From contig NZ_VWVU01000017.1 in the NCBI RefSeq assembly GCF_008638365.1, forward strand, positions 1-64,000: a stretch of 64,000 bases of DNA, given 5' to 3'. A program made the position numbers and the translations under genes. The notes beneath the pieces were generated by a model. That model saw only the letters and a program-made list of their open reading frames with translations. It searched no databases and was not told where the DNA came from. Source of the stretch: Nocardiopsis quinghaiensis (GTDB lineage: Bacteria; Actinomycetota; Actinomycetes; Streptosporangiales; Streptosporangiaceae). This document shows, piece after piece, positions 25,050 to 36,527 of this stretch. The first letter of the stretch is position 1; each line of letters opens with the position of its first letter.

Positions 25050-28000
25050 ATGGTGACGGGTGCGTGGACGACTCCTGAGGCCGGTGAACTGATCGCTGTG
25101 GTGGGGGTCTCCTGCCGCCTCCCCGGAGCCTCGACCCCCGATGCCTTCTGGCGTCTGCTCTGCGAGGGCCGCGAGGCGATCACCGCACCACCCGAGCGTC
25201 TCGGCGGGCCCTCCAAGGGCCGTGACGAACGCTGGGGCGGGTACCTCGACAGGGCCGAGGACTTCGACGCCGGCTTCTTCGGGGTCTCCCCGCGAGAGGC
25301 GCTGGCCATGGACCCGCAGCAGCGCCTCATGCTCGAACTCAGCTGGGAGGCCGTGGAACGCGCCCGCATGTCTCCGGCCTCCCTGCGGGACACCGACACC
25401 GGCGTGTTCACCGGTGCGGTCGCCTCCGACTACACCCTGCTGCAGCAGCGCGCCGCGCGGGGCGGCATCACCCACCACACGTTCGCGGGCACCCAGCGCA
25501 GCATGATCGCCAACCGGGTCTCCTACGCCTTGGGCCTGTCCGGGCCCAGCCTGACCGTGGACAGCGGGCAGTCCTCGTCCCTGGTCAGCGTGCACATGGC
25601 CATGGAGAGCCTGCGCCGGGGCGAGTGCGGTATGGCTCTGGCGGGTGGGGTGAACCTCATCCTGGCACCGGAGAGCACCGAGGGTGTCCTCCAGTTCGGC
25701 GGGCTCTCCCCGGACGCGCACTGCTACACCTTCGACGCGCGGGCCAACGGCTATGTACGGGGTGAGGGCGGCGCCGTCGTGGTGCTCAAACCGCTCGACC
25801 GCGCCCTGGCCGACGGTGACCCCGTCCACGCCGTCCTGCGCGGCGGCGCCATGAACAATTCCGGTCAGACCTCCTACCTCGCCCGTCCCGACGCGCCCAG
25901 CCAGGAGGAGGTCCTGCGCGCGGCCCATCGTCGGGCGGTGGTCGACCCCGCGCAGATCGGTTACGTGGAACTGCACGGCACCGGCACCCCGGCGGGCGAT
26001 CCGGTCGAGGCGGCCGCGCTCGGCGCGGTGTTCGCCGACGGCCGGGAGGAACCGCTGAGGGTGGGGTCGGCCAAGACCAACATCGGCCACCTGGAGGGCG
26101 CGGCGGGCATCGTGGGCCTGGTCAAGACCGTACTCAGTCTCTCCCACGGACAGCTCCCGCCCACCCGGAACTTCACCGAGCCCCACCCGGGCATCGACCT
26201 GGACGCGCTGCGGCTGAGTCCGCAGACCCGGCGCGAGCCGTGGCCCGTGGACGCCCCGCTCGCGGGCGTGTCCTCCTTCGGGATGGGCGGTACCAACTGT
26301 CACCTGGTGCTCGGTCCGCCTCCGCCGGTCCACACGGATCTGTCCGGATCGGCAAAGGGGGAGGGGAGCATCGATCCCGTTCCGTGGGTTCTGTCGGCCC
26401 GGTCGGAGGAGGCGCTGCGCGCCCAGGCCTCAGCCCTGCACTTCTTCGTCTCCTCCCGTCCGGGCCTGCGGGTACAGGACGTGGGACTGTCGCTGGCCAC
26501 CACCCGCGCCGTGTTCGAGTACCGTGCGGTCATCTTCGCGTCGGGCGGTGGCGGTGCGCGGGAGCTGGAGTCGGTCGCGTCCACGTCGGTTCCGGCTGAC
26601 AGGGCACAGGAGCGGCCCGTCATGGTCTTCCCCGGACAGGGCGGCCAGTGGGCGGGGATGGCACGCGACCTCCTCGACGACGACGGCCCCCTCGCCCAGG
26701 TGTTCACCCGGCGCCTGCTGGAGTGCGAGCGGGCCCTGGGCCCCCACGTGGACTGGTCACTGGTCCAGGTGTTGCGCGGCGAGCCCAAGGCGCCGGCGTT
26801 CATGGGTCCGGGAACACGGGTGGACGTCGTGCAGCCGGTGCTGTGGGCGGTCATGGTCTCCCTGGCCAGGGTGTGGTCGGCGATGGGCGTGGAACCCGCG
26901 GCGGTCATCGGGCACTCCCAGGGGGAGATCGCCGCGGCGTGTGTGGCCGGTGCGCTCTCCCTGGACGACGCCGCGAAGGTCGTGGCCCTGCGCAGCCAGG
27001 CGCTGACCTCCCTGGCCGGAAGCGGCGGGATGGCCTCACTGGGGTTGTCCCCCGAACGCGCCGAGGAGCTCGTCGGGAGCGATGAGGACCTGCACCTGGC
27101 CGCGGTCAACGGGCCCGAGTCGGTCGTGGTCTCCGGCAGCCCGGCGGCAGTGCGACGAGCCGTGGAGCACTGCGTCGACCATGGTGTCCACGGCGCCCTG
27201 GTCGACGTGGACTACGCCTCCCACTCGCCGCACGTCGAGCACATCCGCGAGAACCTGCTCGAACGGCTCGGCGACGTCGAACCCCGCCCCGCCCGGACAC
27301 CCTTCTTCTCCACTCTGACCGGGGAACGGCTCAGCGGGACCGACACGCCGACGGACGCGTCGTACTGGTACCGGAACCTGCGCGGCACCGTCCGCTTCGC
27401 CGACGCGGTGAGGGCGGCCGTGGACGCCGGTCACACCACTTTCGTCGAGGTGGGACCGCACCCGGTCCTGTCCTTCGGTGTCGAGCGCACACTGGACGCG
27501 GCCGGGGTGGAGGGTCGGGCGCTGCCGACCCTGCGCCGGGAAGCCGGGGACCAGGCGCAGCTGCTGACCGCGGCGGCCCAGGCGTTCACCGTCGGCGTGG
27601 ACGTCGACTGGGCGGTGCTGTTCAGGGGCACTGGTGCCCGCCGTATCGACCTGCCGACCTACCCTTTCCAACGGCAGCGCTACTGGCCGGACACACGGAC
27701 CGCGGTGCCCGACCACCGGGCACCGGCTCCGGACCCCAGCGTGTCCGGCGCCCCGCCGCGGAACAAGGGCCGGAGCACCCGTGCGCTGGTGCGTGAACGC
27801 ACCGCCCGGGTGCTCGGCCAGGCGTCCTTGACGACCCCGGACACGCGACGCGCCTTCCGTGACCTCGGCTTCGACTCGATGATGCTGCTCCAGCTCGGAC
27901 GGGTGCTGTCCCGGGAGACCGGGGTCCACCTGGAGGACACCGTCCTGTTCGACCTGCCCACCCCCTCCGCGCTCGCGGAGTTCCTCGTCGAGGAACTGGG

Positions 28001-31000
28001 GGAGGAGCTGCCCGGGTCCGCCGAACCCTCCTCCGACCCGACCGACGCCCCCGCTCCCGCTCCCGTTCCCACCGCCCCGGCGGCATCCGTCGTCGCGGCA
28101 CCGGTTCCCGACGACGATCCGATCGCGATCACCGCGATGGCCTGCCGTCTGCCGGGCGGGGTGCGCTCCCCCGAGCAGCTGTGGCGGCTCGTCGAGGACG
28201 GCGTGGACGCGATCGGTGACTTCCCCGACAACCGCGGCTGGGATCTGGAGGGCCTCTACGACCCCGAACCCGGCGTGCCCGGCCGCACCTGCACACGTTC
28301 GGGCGGATTCCTGTACGACGCTGACCTGTTCGACGCCGGCTTCTTCGGGATCAGCCCCCGCGAGGCCGACGCCATGGACCCGCAGCAGCGCCTGCTGCTG
28401 GAGACCTCCTGGGAGGCGGTCCAGCGCGCCGGAATGAGCACGGACGAGCTGCGTGAACGCCAGGTCGGCGTGTTCATCGGCGCCATGCCCACCGAGTACG
28501 GGCCGCGTCTGGCGGACCAGGACACGGGAAACGACGGGGGGTACCGGCTCACCGGCAGCACCCTGAGCGTGGTCTCGGGCCGTATCGCCTACGTCCTGGG
28601 CCTGCGGGGCCCGGCGATGACCATCGACACCGCCTGCTCGTCCTCGCTCGTGGCCCTGCACCAGGCGGCCGAGGCCATCCGGCGCGGCGAGTGCGAGATG
28701 GCCCTGGCCGGGGGCGCCACCGTCATGGCCACCCCCGGTATGTTCCTGGAGTTCTCCGCCCAGCGCGGACTGTCCCCGGACGGCCGCTGCCGTGCCTTCG
28801 GAGCGGAGGCCGACGGCACCGCCTGGGCCGAGGGCGCGGGTGTGCTCCTGCTGGAGCGTGCCTCGCGCGCCCGCCGCGCCGGACGCCCGGTCCTGGCGCT
28901 GCTCAAGGGAAGCGCGGTCAACTCCGACGGCGCCAGCAACGGCCTGACCGCGCCCAGCCGGGAGGCCCAGGAACGCGTGATCCGGCAGGCCCTGGCCTCA
29001 GCGGGGGTGGAGCCCGGCGAGGTGGACGCCGTGGAGGCCCACGGTACGGGCACCCGGCTGGGCGACCCGATCGAGGCCAAGGCGCTGATCTCGGTGTACG
29101 GCCGTGCGCGCGACGGCTCCCACGGGGAACTGCGGCTGGGCTCGCTCAAGTCCAACATCGGGCACGCACAGGCGGCGGCCGGGGTGGCCGGGGTGATCAA
29201 GACGGTGGAGGCGTTGCGGCACGGGCGACTGCCCCGGACACTGCACGCCGACGAGCCCACCGACAAGGTCGACTGGGACGACAGCGGCGTGCGGGTGCTC
29301 ACCGAACCCGAACCGTGGCCGGACACCGGGCGCCCGCGCCGGGCCGCGGTGTCCTCCTTCGGGATCAGCGGCACCAATGCGCACGTGGTGCTGGAGGGCG
29401 TGGCCGACGAGAGCGCTCCCGTCACCGTTCCCGACGACCCCTTCCAGCGCGAACGCCACTGGGTGGTCCCGTCCCCCCTGGCCGGGGCCGTCCCGGAGGC
29501 GGTCGCGGAGCCGCCGCTCGACGAGGGACTGGCACTGGCCGACGGGCGCACCGTGTTCACCGGCCGCATCGACCTCGACGGCCACTCCTGGGTACGCGAC
29601 CACGGCCTCTTCGGCCGGGTCGTCGTGCCCGGCACGGCCCTGGTGGACATGGCCGCGCACGCGGCCGAACGGGTCGGTGCCGCCGCCGTGGCCGACCTGG
29701 TCCTGGAGGCGCCGCTGGTCCTGGCGCGCGGAGCGGGCGCCAGGCTCCAGGTCACCGTGGGCGCCCGTGGCGACCGGGGGCGACGCGAGGTGCACGTCCA
29801 CGCGCGCCCCGAGGACGCCGCGTCGGACGCGCCCTGGACCCGGCACGCCTCCGGCGCCCTGGCCGAGGGCCCGACGCTCGACGCCGAGCGCTCGCACACG
29901 GACGGTGCCGCCCCGGCGGACGCCGCATGGCCCCCGGCCGACGCCGAGTCGGTGACGGTGTGGCCCGACTACGCCCGACTGGCCAGGCGCGGCTACACCT
30001 ACGGTCCGCTCTTCCAGGGGCTGCGGGGGGTGTGGCGGTACGAGGGCGACCTCCTGGCCGAGGTCGAACTGCCCGACGCGTCCCACACCGGCGGCCCCTT
30101 CCACGGCCCCCACCCGGCCCTGGTGGACGCCGCCCTGCACGGGGTCCTGCTGTACGGCGGTGCCGACGAGCACGCCCTGACGGTCCCCTTCGCCTGGTCG
30201 GGGGTACGGGTGCGTGCCACCGGCGGCGGGGCGGCGCACGGCCGCCTTCGTGTCCGCGCCACCGAACTGGGGCCCGACCGCTACCGCCTGCGCGTCTGCG
30301 ACGATGCCGGAAACCCGGTCGTGGCCGTGGACGAGCTGGTCATGCGCCCGCTGGACGCGGACGCCCTCCCAGAGCGCGACCCCTCCGAACTGCCGGGCCT
30401 GTACGAGCTGGTGTGGGAGAAGGCCGTCGCACCCGACCCCGCCCCCTCCGTACCCACCGGACTGCCCGACCTGGACGGGATCGACCTGGACGGCACGGTG
30501 CCGCCGGTGGTCTACACCGAACTGCCCGCCGCGGCCGTCTACTCCGAGGACGCCTCGGTGCCCGCGTCCGTCCGCCAGGGGCTGGACTCGGTCCTGGGGA
30601 CCGTCCGCGCCTGGCTGACCGATCCGCGTACCGACCACGCCCGGCTGGTGGTGGTGACCTGGCGTGCGGTGGCCACCGATGCGGGCACCCGGCTCACCGG
30701 GCTCGCCGCGGCTCCGGTGTGGGGCCTGCTGCGTGCGGCCCAGCGGGAGCACCCCGGGCGCCTCGTGCTCGTGGACTCCGACGGGTCGGAGGACTCGCAC
30801 CGGGTACTGGCCGAGGCGGTCGGACTCGACGAACCGCAGATGGCACTGCGCTCGGGCACGGTCCTGGTGCCCCGGCTGGTCAGGGCCGACGACGACCAGC
30901 GGCTGACACCCCCCGACGCACTGTGGCGGCTGGACACCCGCCGTCCCGGCTCCCTGGAGGACCTGGAGCTGCTGCCCGCGCCCGAGGCCGGGGGAGAACT

Positions 31001-33176
31001 CGGCCCTCACGAGGTTCGCGTCGCCGTCCGTGCCGCCGGGGTGAACTTCAAGGACGTCGTGGTGGCGCTCGGCCTGGTCGAAGGGGAGACGGGAATCGGC
31101 CTCGAGGGCTCCGGGATCATCCTGGAGACCGGTGCCGAAGTGGCGGACCTGGCCCCGGGCGACCGGGTGGCGGGCATGTTCCACGGCGCCTTCGGGCCGA
31201 TCGCGGTCGCCGACGGCCGCAGAATCGCCCGTATTCCCGACGGATGGACCTTCGAACAGGCGGCGGCCGTTCCGGTCGCCTTCCTGACCGCCTACTACGG
31301 GCTGGTGGACCTGGCCGCGGTGCGTCCGGGGGAGAGCGTCCTGGTGCACGCGGCCGCGGGCGGTGTGGGAACGGCGGCCGTTCAGCTCTCCCACCACATG
31401 GGGGCGCGCGTGTTCGGTACGGCGAGCCCGCACAAGTGGGCGGGGCTGGCCGGGTACGGGCTCGGCGAGGACCGGCTGTCCTCCTCCCGCGACCTGGAGT
31501 TCGAGCAGCGCCTGCGTGACGCCAACGGCGGGCGCGGGATGGACGTGGTCCTCAACTCGCTCAGCGGCGAGTTCGTGGACGCCTCACTTCGGATGCTGCG
31601 TTCGCCGGGCGACGGTGAGGGCCCGGGCGGCCGGTTCGTGGAGATGGGGCTGACCGACATCCGTGACGTGCGGGACGTCGCCGAGGCCTTTCCCGGACGA
31701 GGCTACGAGGCGTTCAAGCTGACGGACGTGGCTCCCGAGCGGGTCGGCCAGATGCTGGGACGGATCATGGAGCTGTTCACCAGCGGCGCGCTCCAACCCC
31801 TTCCGGTCACGGTCCACGACCTCCGCGAGGCCAGGACCGCCTTCCGCGCCCTCCAGCGCGGCGAGAACGTCGGCAAACTCGTCCTGACCGTTCCCGCGCC
31901 CTTCCCACAGGAGCGCACCACGCTGATCACGGGCGGCACGGGCACCCTGGGGCACCGGGTGGCCCGCCACCTGGTCACCGGTTACGGGGTGCGCGACCTG
32001 CTGCTCATCAGCCGGGGCGGCCCGGCCACCGGGGGCCAGGACGCGCGTACCGCCGAACTGGAGGCCCTCGGGGCCCGGGTGGAGGTGGTCGCCTGCGACG
32101 CCGCGGACAGGAAGGACCTGGAGCGGGTCCTGGACGGGATTCCCGAGGACCGCCCCCTCGGCGCGGTGGTGCACACCGCCGGCGTGCTCGACGACGCCAC
32201 CGTCACCTCGCTCACACCGGAACAGGTCGACAGGGTGCTGCGGCCCAAGGTCGACGCCGCGTGGAACCTGCACGAACTGACCTCCGAGGCGGATCTGGGA
32301 GCGTTCGTACTGTTCTCGTCGGTCGCCGGGGTCCTGGGCAACGCGGGGCAGGCCAACTACGCCGCGGCCAACGTCTTCTGCGACGTACTGGCACACCACC
32401 GCCGTGGGCACGGGCTGCCCGCCACCTCGCTGGCGTGGGGTCTGTGGGCCGGCGCGAGCGGTATGACGGGCCACATGGACGGGACCGACCTCGGCGTCCT
32501 CAGCCGGGGCGGCCTGCTCCCGATGCCCGCCGAGGAGGCCCTGCGGCACCTGGACACCGCGCTGCTGTGGGACATGGTCAACGGCGTTCCCGCCCTGTTC
32601 GACACCGCCGCAGACACCGGTGCCAGCGTTCTGCGGAGCCTGGCGGGACCGCCCGGGCAGGGTACCCGGGGCGTCCAGGACGCCCCGGCGGACGGTGCGG
32701 GGGCGGACGCCGCGGCCGAGCGGTTCGCATCGCTGTCCGGGGCCGAGCGGGACCGCGCCCTGCTCGCCGAGGTCCGCGCGCACACCGCCGTGGTCCTCGG
32801 ACACGGTCCCGACACCGGGCCCTCCCGGGTGGGCGCCGACCGGCCCTTCACCGACCTGGGGCTGGACTCGCTCACAGGGGTGGAACTGCGCAACCGGCTC
32901 AGCGCCGCCACCGGTGCCCGGCTTCCGGCTACCGCGATCTTCGACCACCCGACCCCGCGTGCCCTGGCCGCGCTCCTGCTGGAACTGCTGTTCCCGGAGA
33001 AGCCTCCGCGCCAAGGCGGGGACGCGGCCGAGGAAGACGGCGGCGGAACCGGCGACGAAGCCGAGCACCGGGACGCCAGCATCGATGCGATGGAGGTGGA
33101 CGAACTCGTCACCCTGGCCCTCCGAGGGCGGCAGGATCCTCATCACGCTGGACAGGAGACGGCAGTTGACCACTGA
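25050..33176 (+). CDS. Modular type I PKS: KSQ-AT-ACP loader plus AT-less extension module
   Basis: 2708 residues. Loader: KS-like domain (13-425) with the active cysteine replaced by Q174 (DSGQSSS), a decarboxylating KSQ; AT with GHSQGE near 622, RVDVVQ and YASH at 722-725, indicating methylmalonyl and hence a propionyl starter; ACP with S943. Module 1: KS with C1196 (DTACSSS), then only about 15 residues between NAHVVLEG and the post-AT-like FQRERHW, so the KS-AT linker and AT are absent. DH with H1518 (HxxxGxxxxP) and D1693, ER with NADPH motif near 2100, KR with an LDD motif (B-type) and Y2437, ACP with S2607, and a C-terminal docking tail ([13 protein letters not shown]). The full DH-ER-KR set predicts complete beta-carbon reduction. 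The ATG at 25050 has GGAG upstream. Where module 1 gets its extender unit is unexplained. Confidence 0.92.
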   Translation: MVTGAWTTPEAGELIAVVGVSCRLPGASTPDAFWRLLCEGREAITAPPERLGGPSKGRDERWGGYLDRAEDFDAGFFGVSPREALAMDPQQRLMLELSWEAVERARMSPASLRDTDTGVFTGAVASDYTLLQQRAARGGITHHTFAGTQRSMIANRVSYALGLSGPSLTVDSGQSSSLVSVHMAMESLRRGECGMALAGGVNLILAPESTEGVLQFGGLSPDAHCYTFDARANGYVRGEGGAVVVLKPLDRALADGDPVHAVLRGGAMNNSGQTSYLARPDAPSQEEVLRAAHRRAVVDPAQIGYVELHGTGTPAGDPVEAAALGAVFADGREEPLRVGSAKTNIGHLEGAAGIVGLVKTVLSLSHGQLPPTRNFTEPHPGIDLDALRLSPQTRREPWPVDAPLAGVSSFGMGGTNCHLVLGPPPPVHTDLSGSAKGEGSIDPVPWVLSARSEEALRAQASALHFFVSSRPGLRVQDVGLSLATTRAVFEYRAVIFASGGGGARELESVASTSVPADRAQERPVMVFPGQGGQWAGMARDLLDDDGPLAQVFTRRLLECERALGPHVDWSLVQVLRGEPKAPAFMGPGTRVDVVQPVLWAVMVSLARVWSAMGVEPAAVIGHSQGEIAAACVAGALSLDDAAKVVALRSQALTSLAGSGGMASLGLSPERAEELVGSDEDLHLAAVNGPESVVVSGSPAAVRRAVEHCVDHGVHGALVDVDYASHSPHVEHIRENLLERLGDVEPRPARTPFFSTLTGERLSGTDTPTDASYWYRNLRGTVRFADAVRAAVDAGHTTFVEVGPHPVLSFGVERTLDAAGVEGRALPTLRREAGDQAQLLTAAAQAFTVGVDVDWAVLFRGTGARRIDLPTYPFQRQRYWPDTRTAVPDHRAPAPDPSVSGAPPRNKGRSTRALVRERTARVLGQASLTTPDTRRAFRDLGFDSMMLLQLGRVLSRETGVHLEDTVLFDLPTPSALAEFLVEELGEELPGSAEPSSDPTDAPAPAPVPTAPAASVVAAPVPDDDPIAITAMACRLPGGVRSPEQLWRLVEDGVDAIGDFPDNRGWDLEGLYDPEPGVPGRTCTRSGGFLYDADLFDAGFFGISPREADAMDPQQRLLLETSWEAVQRAGMSTDELRERQVGVFIGAMPTEYGPRLADQDTGNDGGYRLTGSTLSVVSGRIAYVLGLRGPAMTIDTACSSSLVALHQAAEAIRRGECEMALAGGATVMATPGMFLEFSAQRGLSPDGRCRAFGAEADGTAWAEGAGVLLLERASRARRAGRPVLALLKGSAVNSDGASNGLTAPSREAQERVIRQALASAGVEPGEVDAVEAHGTGTRLGDPIEAKALISVYGRARDGSHGELRLGSLKSNIGHAQAAAGVAGVIKTVEALRHGRLPRTLHADEPTDKVDWDDSGVRVLTEPEPWPDTGRPRRAAVSSFGISGTNAHVVLEGVADESAPVTVPDDPFQRERHWVVPSPLAGAVPEAVAEPPLDEGLALADGRTVFTGRIDLDGHSWVRDHGLFGRVVVPGTALVDMAAHAAERVGAAAVADLVLEAPLVLARGAGARLQVTVGARGDRGRREVHVHARPEDAASDAPWTRHASGALAEGPTLDAERSHTDGAAPADAAWPPADAESVTVWPDYARLARRGYTYGPLFQGLRGVWRYEGDLLAEVELPDASHTGGPFHGPHPALVDAALHGVLLYGGADEHALTVPFAWSGVRVRATGGGAAHGRLRVRATELGPDRYRLRVCDDAGNPVVAVDELVMRPLDADALPERDPSELPGLYELVWEKAVAPDPAPSVPTGLPDLDGIDLDGTVPPVVYTELPAAAVYSEDASVPASVRQGLDSVLGTVRAWLTDPRTDHARLVVVTWRAVATDAGTRLTGLAAAPVWGLLRAAQREHPGRLVLVDSDGSEDSHRVLAEAVGLDEPQMALRSGTVLVPRLVRADDDQRLTPPDALWRLDTRRPGSLEDLELLPAPEAGGELGPHEVRVAVRAAGVNFKDVVVALGLVEGETGIGLEGSGIILETGAEVADLAPGDRVAGMFHGAFGPIAVADGRRIARIPDGWTFEQAAAVPVAFLTAYYGLVDLAAVRPGESVLVHAAAGGVGTAAVQLSHHMGARVFGTASPHKWAGLAGYGLGEDRLSSSRDLEFEQRLRDANGGRGMDVVLNSLSGEFVDASLRMLRSPGDGEGPGGRFVEMGLTDIRDVRDVAEAFPGRGYEAFKLTDVAPERVGQMLGRIMELFTSGALQPLPVTVHDLREARTAFRALQRGENVGKLVLTVPAPFPQERTTLITGGTGTLGHRVARHLVTGYGVRDLLLISRGGPATGGQDARTAELEALGARVEVVACDAADRKDLERVLDGIPEDRPLGAVVHTAGVLDDATVTSLTPEQVDRVLRPKVDAAWNLHELTSEADLGAFVLFSSVAGVLGNAGQANYAAANVFCDVLAHHRRGHGLPATSLAWGLWAGASGMTGHMDGTDLGVLSRGGLLPMPAEEALRHLDTALLWDMVNGVPALFDTAADTGASVLRSLAGPPGQGTRGVQDAPADGAGADAAAERFASLSGAERDRALLAEVRAHTAVVLGHGPDTGPSRVGADRPFTDLGLDSLTGVELRNRLSAATGARLPATAIFDHPTPRALAALLLELLFPEKPPRQGGDAAEEDGGGTGDEAEHRDASIDAMEVDELVTLALRGRQDPHHAGQETAVDH

Positions 33177-36100
33177 AGACGCACGCCTGGTCGCGGCCCT
33201 CAGGGCCGCGATGAAGGAGAACGCACGACTGCGAGAGGAACTGGACCACTCGCGTCCGCCCGAACCGGTCGCCATCGTCGGTATGGGGTGCCGGTTCCCC
33301 GGAGGAGCCGACACGCCCGAAGAACTGTGGGACATCGTCTCCGAGGGCCGCGACGTGGTGCGCACCTTCCCCACCGACCGGGGTTGGGACCTGGAGGATC
33401 TTCTCGGCGGGCGGTCAGGAGAGCCGCGTTCGTCGACCAGCGAGGGCGGGTTCCTCGACCGCCCCGCCGCCTTCGACGCCGAGTTCTTCGGGGTCTCCCC
33501 GCGTGAGGCGCTGGCGACCGACCCTCAGCAGCGGCTTCTGCTGGAGACCGCCTGGGAGGCGGTCGAACGGGCCGGGATCGATCCGGTGTCCCTGGCCGGA
33601 TCCGAGACCGGTGTGTTCGTCGGCACCATGCCCCAGGAGTACGGACCCCGGCTGGTGGACGCCTCCCCCGACGGCTTCGCGCTCACCGGGTCGTTGCCCA
33701 GCGTCGCCTCCGGCCGGGTGTCCTACACCCTGGGCCTGACCGGCCCGGCGGTGACCGTGGACACGGCGTGCTCGGCCTCGTTGGTCGCCCTGCACCAGGC
33801 GGTCCAGAGCCTGCGCCTCGGTGAGTCCTCGCTGGCCTTGGCGGGGGGCAGCTGTGTCATGGCGGCCCCGGGGGTGTTCACGGAGTTCTCGCGGCAGGGC
33901 GGGCTCGCGCCCGACGGCCGTTGCAAAGCTTTCTCCGCGGACGCCGACGGCACCGGCTGGGCCGAGGGCGTGGGCATGGTCCTGTTGGAACGGCTCTCCG
34001 ACGCCCGGCGTAACGGGCACGCGGTTCTGGCGGTGGTGCGCGGCAGCGCCGTCAACCAGGACGGAGCCTCGAACGGGATCATGGCTCCGAACGGGCCCTC
34101 ACAGCAGCGTGTGATCACGCGGTCCCTGGAGGAGGCGGGCCTCACCCCGGGCGACATCGACATGGTGGAGGCGCACGGTACCGGTACCAGGCTGGGCGAC
34201 CCGATCGAGGCACAGGCACTCATCGCCGTCTACGGCCGGGGCCGTGCTGAGGACCGCCCCCTCTGGCTGGGATCCCTCAAGTCCAACATCGGCCACGCGC
34301 AGACCGCCGCCGGTATCGGGGGAGTCATCAAGTCCGTCATGGCCCTGCGCCATGGCGTCCTGCCCCGGACCCTGCACGCGGACGAGCCCTCGCCCCTGGT
34401 GGACTGGTCCGAAAGCGGGGTTCGGCTGCTGACCGAGGCCAGGCCCTGGCCCGAGACCGGCAGACCGAGACGCGTCGGTGTCTCGTCGTTCGGGATGAGC
34501 GGTACCAACGCGCACCTGATCCTCGAACAGGCTCCCGAGGAAGCGCGGTCGGAGGCACGGCCGACGGGGGCCACGGCCCCCGTCCCATGGGTACTGTCGG
34601 CGCGTACCGAGGCCGCGCTGCGGGAACAGGCGGCCCGGCTCGCCGACCGACTGCGTCGACTCCCCGAAGCCACGCCCGAGGACGTGGGCTGGTCGCTGGC
34701 CACCGTCCGGTCCCGGTTCCCGCAGCGGGCGGCTCTCCTGGTCGGTGACCGGGACGAGGGGCTGGAGGCTCTGGACGCCTTCGCGGACATGCGTTCGACG
34801 CCGGGCGTGGTCCGTGGCCGCTCCGTGGCCGAACCCCGTACCGCGTTCGTCTTCCCTGGGCAGGGAGCGCTCGACGAGGACCTGGACCTGGGCGCCGTCA
34901 TCGACGCCTACCCGGACTTCGCCGAGGCTGTCCACGAGTGCGAGAAGGCGCTCGCACCCTACCTCGACTGGTCGGTGACAGCCGCGCTGCGCGGCCGCCC
35001 CGACGCCCCTGACACCAGTCGTCCCGACGTGGCCCAGCCGCTGCTGTTCACGGTCATGGTCTCGCTCGCCCGGCTGTGGCGGTCCCACGGCGTCGAGCCG
35101 TCCGCCGTGGTCGGCCACTCGCAGGGGGAGATCGCCGCCGCGTACGTCGCGGGCGTCCTGAGCCTGGAGGACGCCGCCTCGGTGGTGGCCCTGCGCAGCA
35201 GGCTCGTCGTTCCCCTGGTGGGCGGTGGAGGGATGCTGGCGTTACAGCTGCGGCCCGGGCAGGAGCCTCCCTCGCTGGAACGCTGGAGGGACAGGCTGGA
35301 CGTGGCCGCTCACAACGGACCGAACACGGCCGTGGTCGCTGGGGAGGACGAGGCGCTCAAGGAGCTCTCCGAGCGGTGCGCCGAGGAGGGGATCCTCGCC
35401 TTCCCCGTCGCCGCCAACTTCGCGGCGCACTCTCCTCAGGTCGACGCTTTGAGAGGGGAGCTCCTGACCGCACTCGACGGAGTCCGGCCGGGTCCGGGGA
35501 GTATCCCGCTGTACTCCACGGTGCGCGGTGCCCGGATCGACGGCACCACCATGGGCGCCGACTACTGGTACCGCAACATCCGCCAGACCGTGCAGTTCGA
35601 GAAGTCCGTGCGTGCCATGGCAGGCGACGGGTTCACCACGTTCGTCGAGATGGGTCCGAGACCGGTCCTGACGGTCGGTACTCAGCAGACCCTGGAGTCC
35701 GTCGACGGTAACGGCGGTGAAGCCGCGGTCCTCGGTGCGTTCCACGGTAAGGCCAGCGACCCCCGGGGGTTCCTGGCCGCCATCGCCGAGGCGTGGGTGT
35801 GCGGGACCGAACCCGACTGGGCGTCGGTGTGCGCGGCGCACGCTCCACGTGTGGTCGACCTGCCCACCTACCCCTTCCAGCACCGGGACTACTGGCTGGA
35901 TTCCGCTCCGCGCTCCGCCGCGCACACCTCGGGCCACTGGCCGGAGGCGGAGCCCGCAGTGGTCGGGGGACCGTCGCGGGGAAGTCTGTCCGTGTTGTCG
36001 GAACCGGCCGACCGCGACCGCGAGGACGCCGTGGTCGCACTGGTTCGTGAGCACGTGGCGGCCGTGCTCGGTTTCACCGCGCCGGAGCAGGTCGACATCC

Positions 36101-36492
36101 GGCGGGGATTCCTGGACGCGGGTGGGACCTCTCTGGGGGCCGTGCGCCTGCGCAACGCCCTGAACACGGCGACGGGGCTGGAACTCCCGGTGACCGTCGC
36201 CTTCGACCACCCGACACCGTTGGCACTCGCCCGGCACCTGCTCTCCTCGCTGCCCTCTTCCAGGGACGGTGACACCGCCGACCCGGTCACCGCGCTGGAC
36301 CGGCTCCGGTCCGCGGTGGAGACCACGTCGCTGGAGGGAGCCGAGCGGGACGAGGTGGTGACGGGGCTCCGTGCCCTGTTGGACGCGCTCTCCGACGGCC
36401 GGGGAGCGGCGACGGGCGGCACAGAGGAACTGGAAGGCGCGAAGGATGACGATCTCATCGAGCTCATCGGCAGGGAATTCGGAATCTCGTAG
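33166..36492 (+). CDS. Type I PKS module 2: KS-AT-ACP, candidate methoxymalonyl module
   Basis: 1108 residues: N-terminal coiled-coil docking segment, KS with C202 (DTACSAS), AT with GHSQGE (S652), ACP with S989 and a C-terminal docking tail ([13 protein letters not shown]). There are no reductive domains, so the beta-keto group is kept. The AT is atypical: the usual YASH or HAFH motif reads FAAH (752-755), the upstream motif reads [10 protein letters not shown], and GQGSQW is GQGALDED. With an Fkb cassette next door, this is the likeliest methoxymalonyl-ACP acceptor; that is inference. The ACP reads GGTSLGAV rather than (L/F)DSL. The TTG start at 33166 follows AGGAG (33154-33158) by seven bases and overlaps the previous stop by 11 bases. 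Confidence 0.9.
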   Translation: MTTEDARLVAALRAAMKENARLREELDHSRPPEPVAIVGMGCRFPGGADTPEELWDIVSEGRDVVRTFPTDRGWDLEDLLGGRSGEPRSSTSEGGFLDRPAAFDAEFFGVSPREALATDPQQRLLLETAWEAVERAGIDPVSLAGSETGVFVGTMPQEYGPRLVDASPDGFALTGSLPSVASGRVSYTLGLTGPAVTVDTACSASLVALHQAVQSLRLGESSLALAGGSCVMAAPGVFTEFSRQGGLAPDGRCKAFSADADGTGWAEGVGMVLLERLSDARRNGHAVLAVVRGSAVNQDGASNGIMAPNGPSQQRVITRSLEEAGLTPGDIDMVEAHGTGTRLGDPIEAQALIAVYGRGRAEDRPLWLGSLKSNIGHAQTAAGIGGVIKSVMALRHGVLPRTLHADEPSPLVDWSESGVRLLTEARPWPETGRPRRVGVSSFGMSGTNAHLILEQAPEEARSEARPTGATAPVPWVLSARTEAALREQAARLADRLRRLPEATPEDVGWSLATVRSRFPQRAALLVGDRDEGLEALDAFADMRSTPGVVRGRSVAEPRTAFVFPGQGALDEDLDLGAVIDAYPDFAEAVHECEKALAPYLDWSVTAALRGRPDAPDTSRPDVAQPLLFTVMVSLARLWRSHGVEPSAVVGHSQGEIAAAYVAGVLSLEDAASVVALRSRLVVPLVGGGGMLALQLRPGQEPPSLERWRDRLDVAAHNGPNTAVVAGEDEALKELSERCAEEGILAFPVAANFAAHSPQVDALRGELLTALDGVRPGPGSIPLYSTVRGARIDGTTMGADYWYRNIRQTVQFEKSVRAMAGDGFTTFVEMGPRPVLTVGTQQTLESVDGNGGEAAVLGAFHGKASDPRGFLAAIAEAWVCGTEPDWASVCAAHAPRVVDLPTYPFQHRDYWLDSAPRSAAHTSGHWPEAEPAVVGGPSRGSLSVLSEPADRDREDAVVALVREHVAAVLGFTAPEQVDIRRGFLDAGGTSLGAVRLRNALNTATGLELPVTVAFDHPTPLALARHLLSSLPSSRDGDTADPVTALDRLRSAVETTSLEGAERDEVVTGLRALLDALSDGRGAATGGTEELEGAKDDDLIELIGREFGIS

Positions 36493-36527
36493 TCGGTGTA
36501 CGCTCCTGAATCCGAAGTTGGTCACCC

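Noticed and set aside
32620..33165. Upstream extension of the module 2 PKS frame into the first PKS gene
   Set aside because: It lies entirely inside the ACP and C-terminal coding region of the first PKS; the TTG at 33166 with AGGAG and a docking-helix start fits better.
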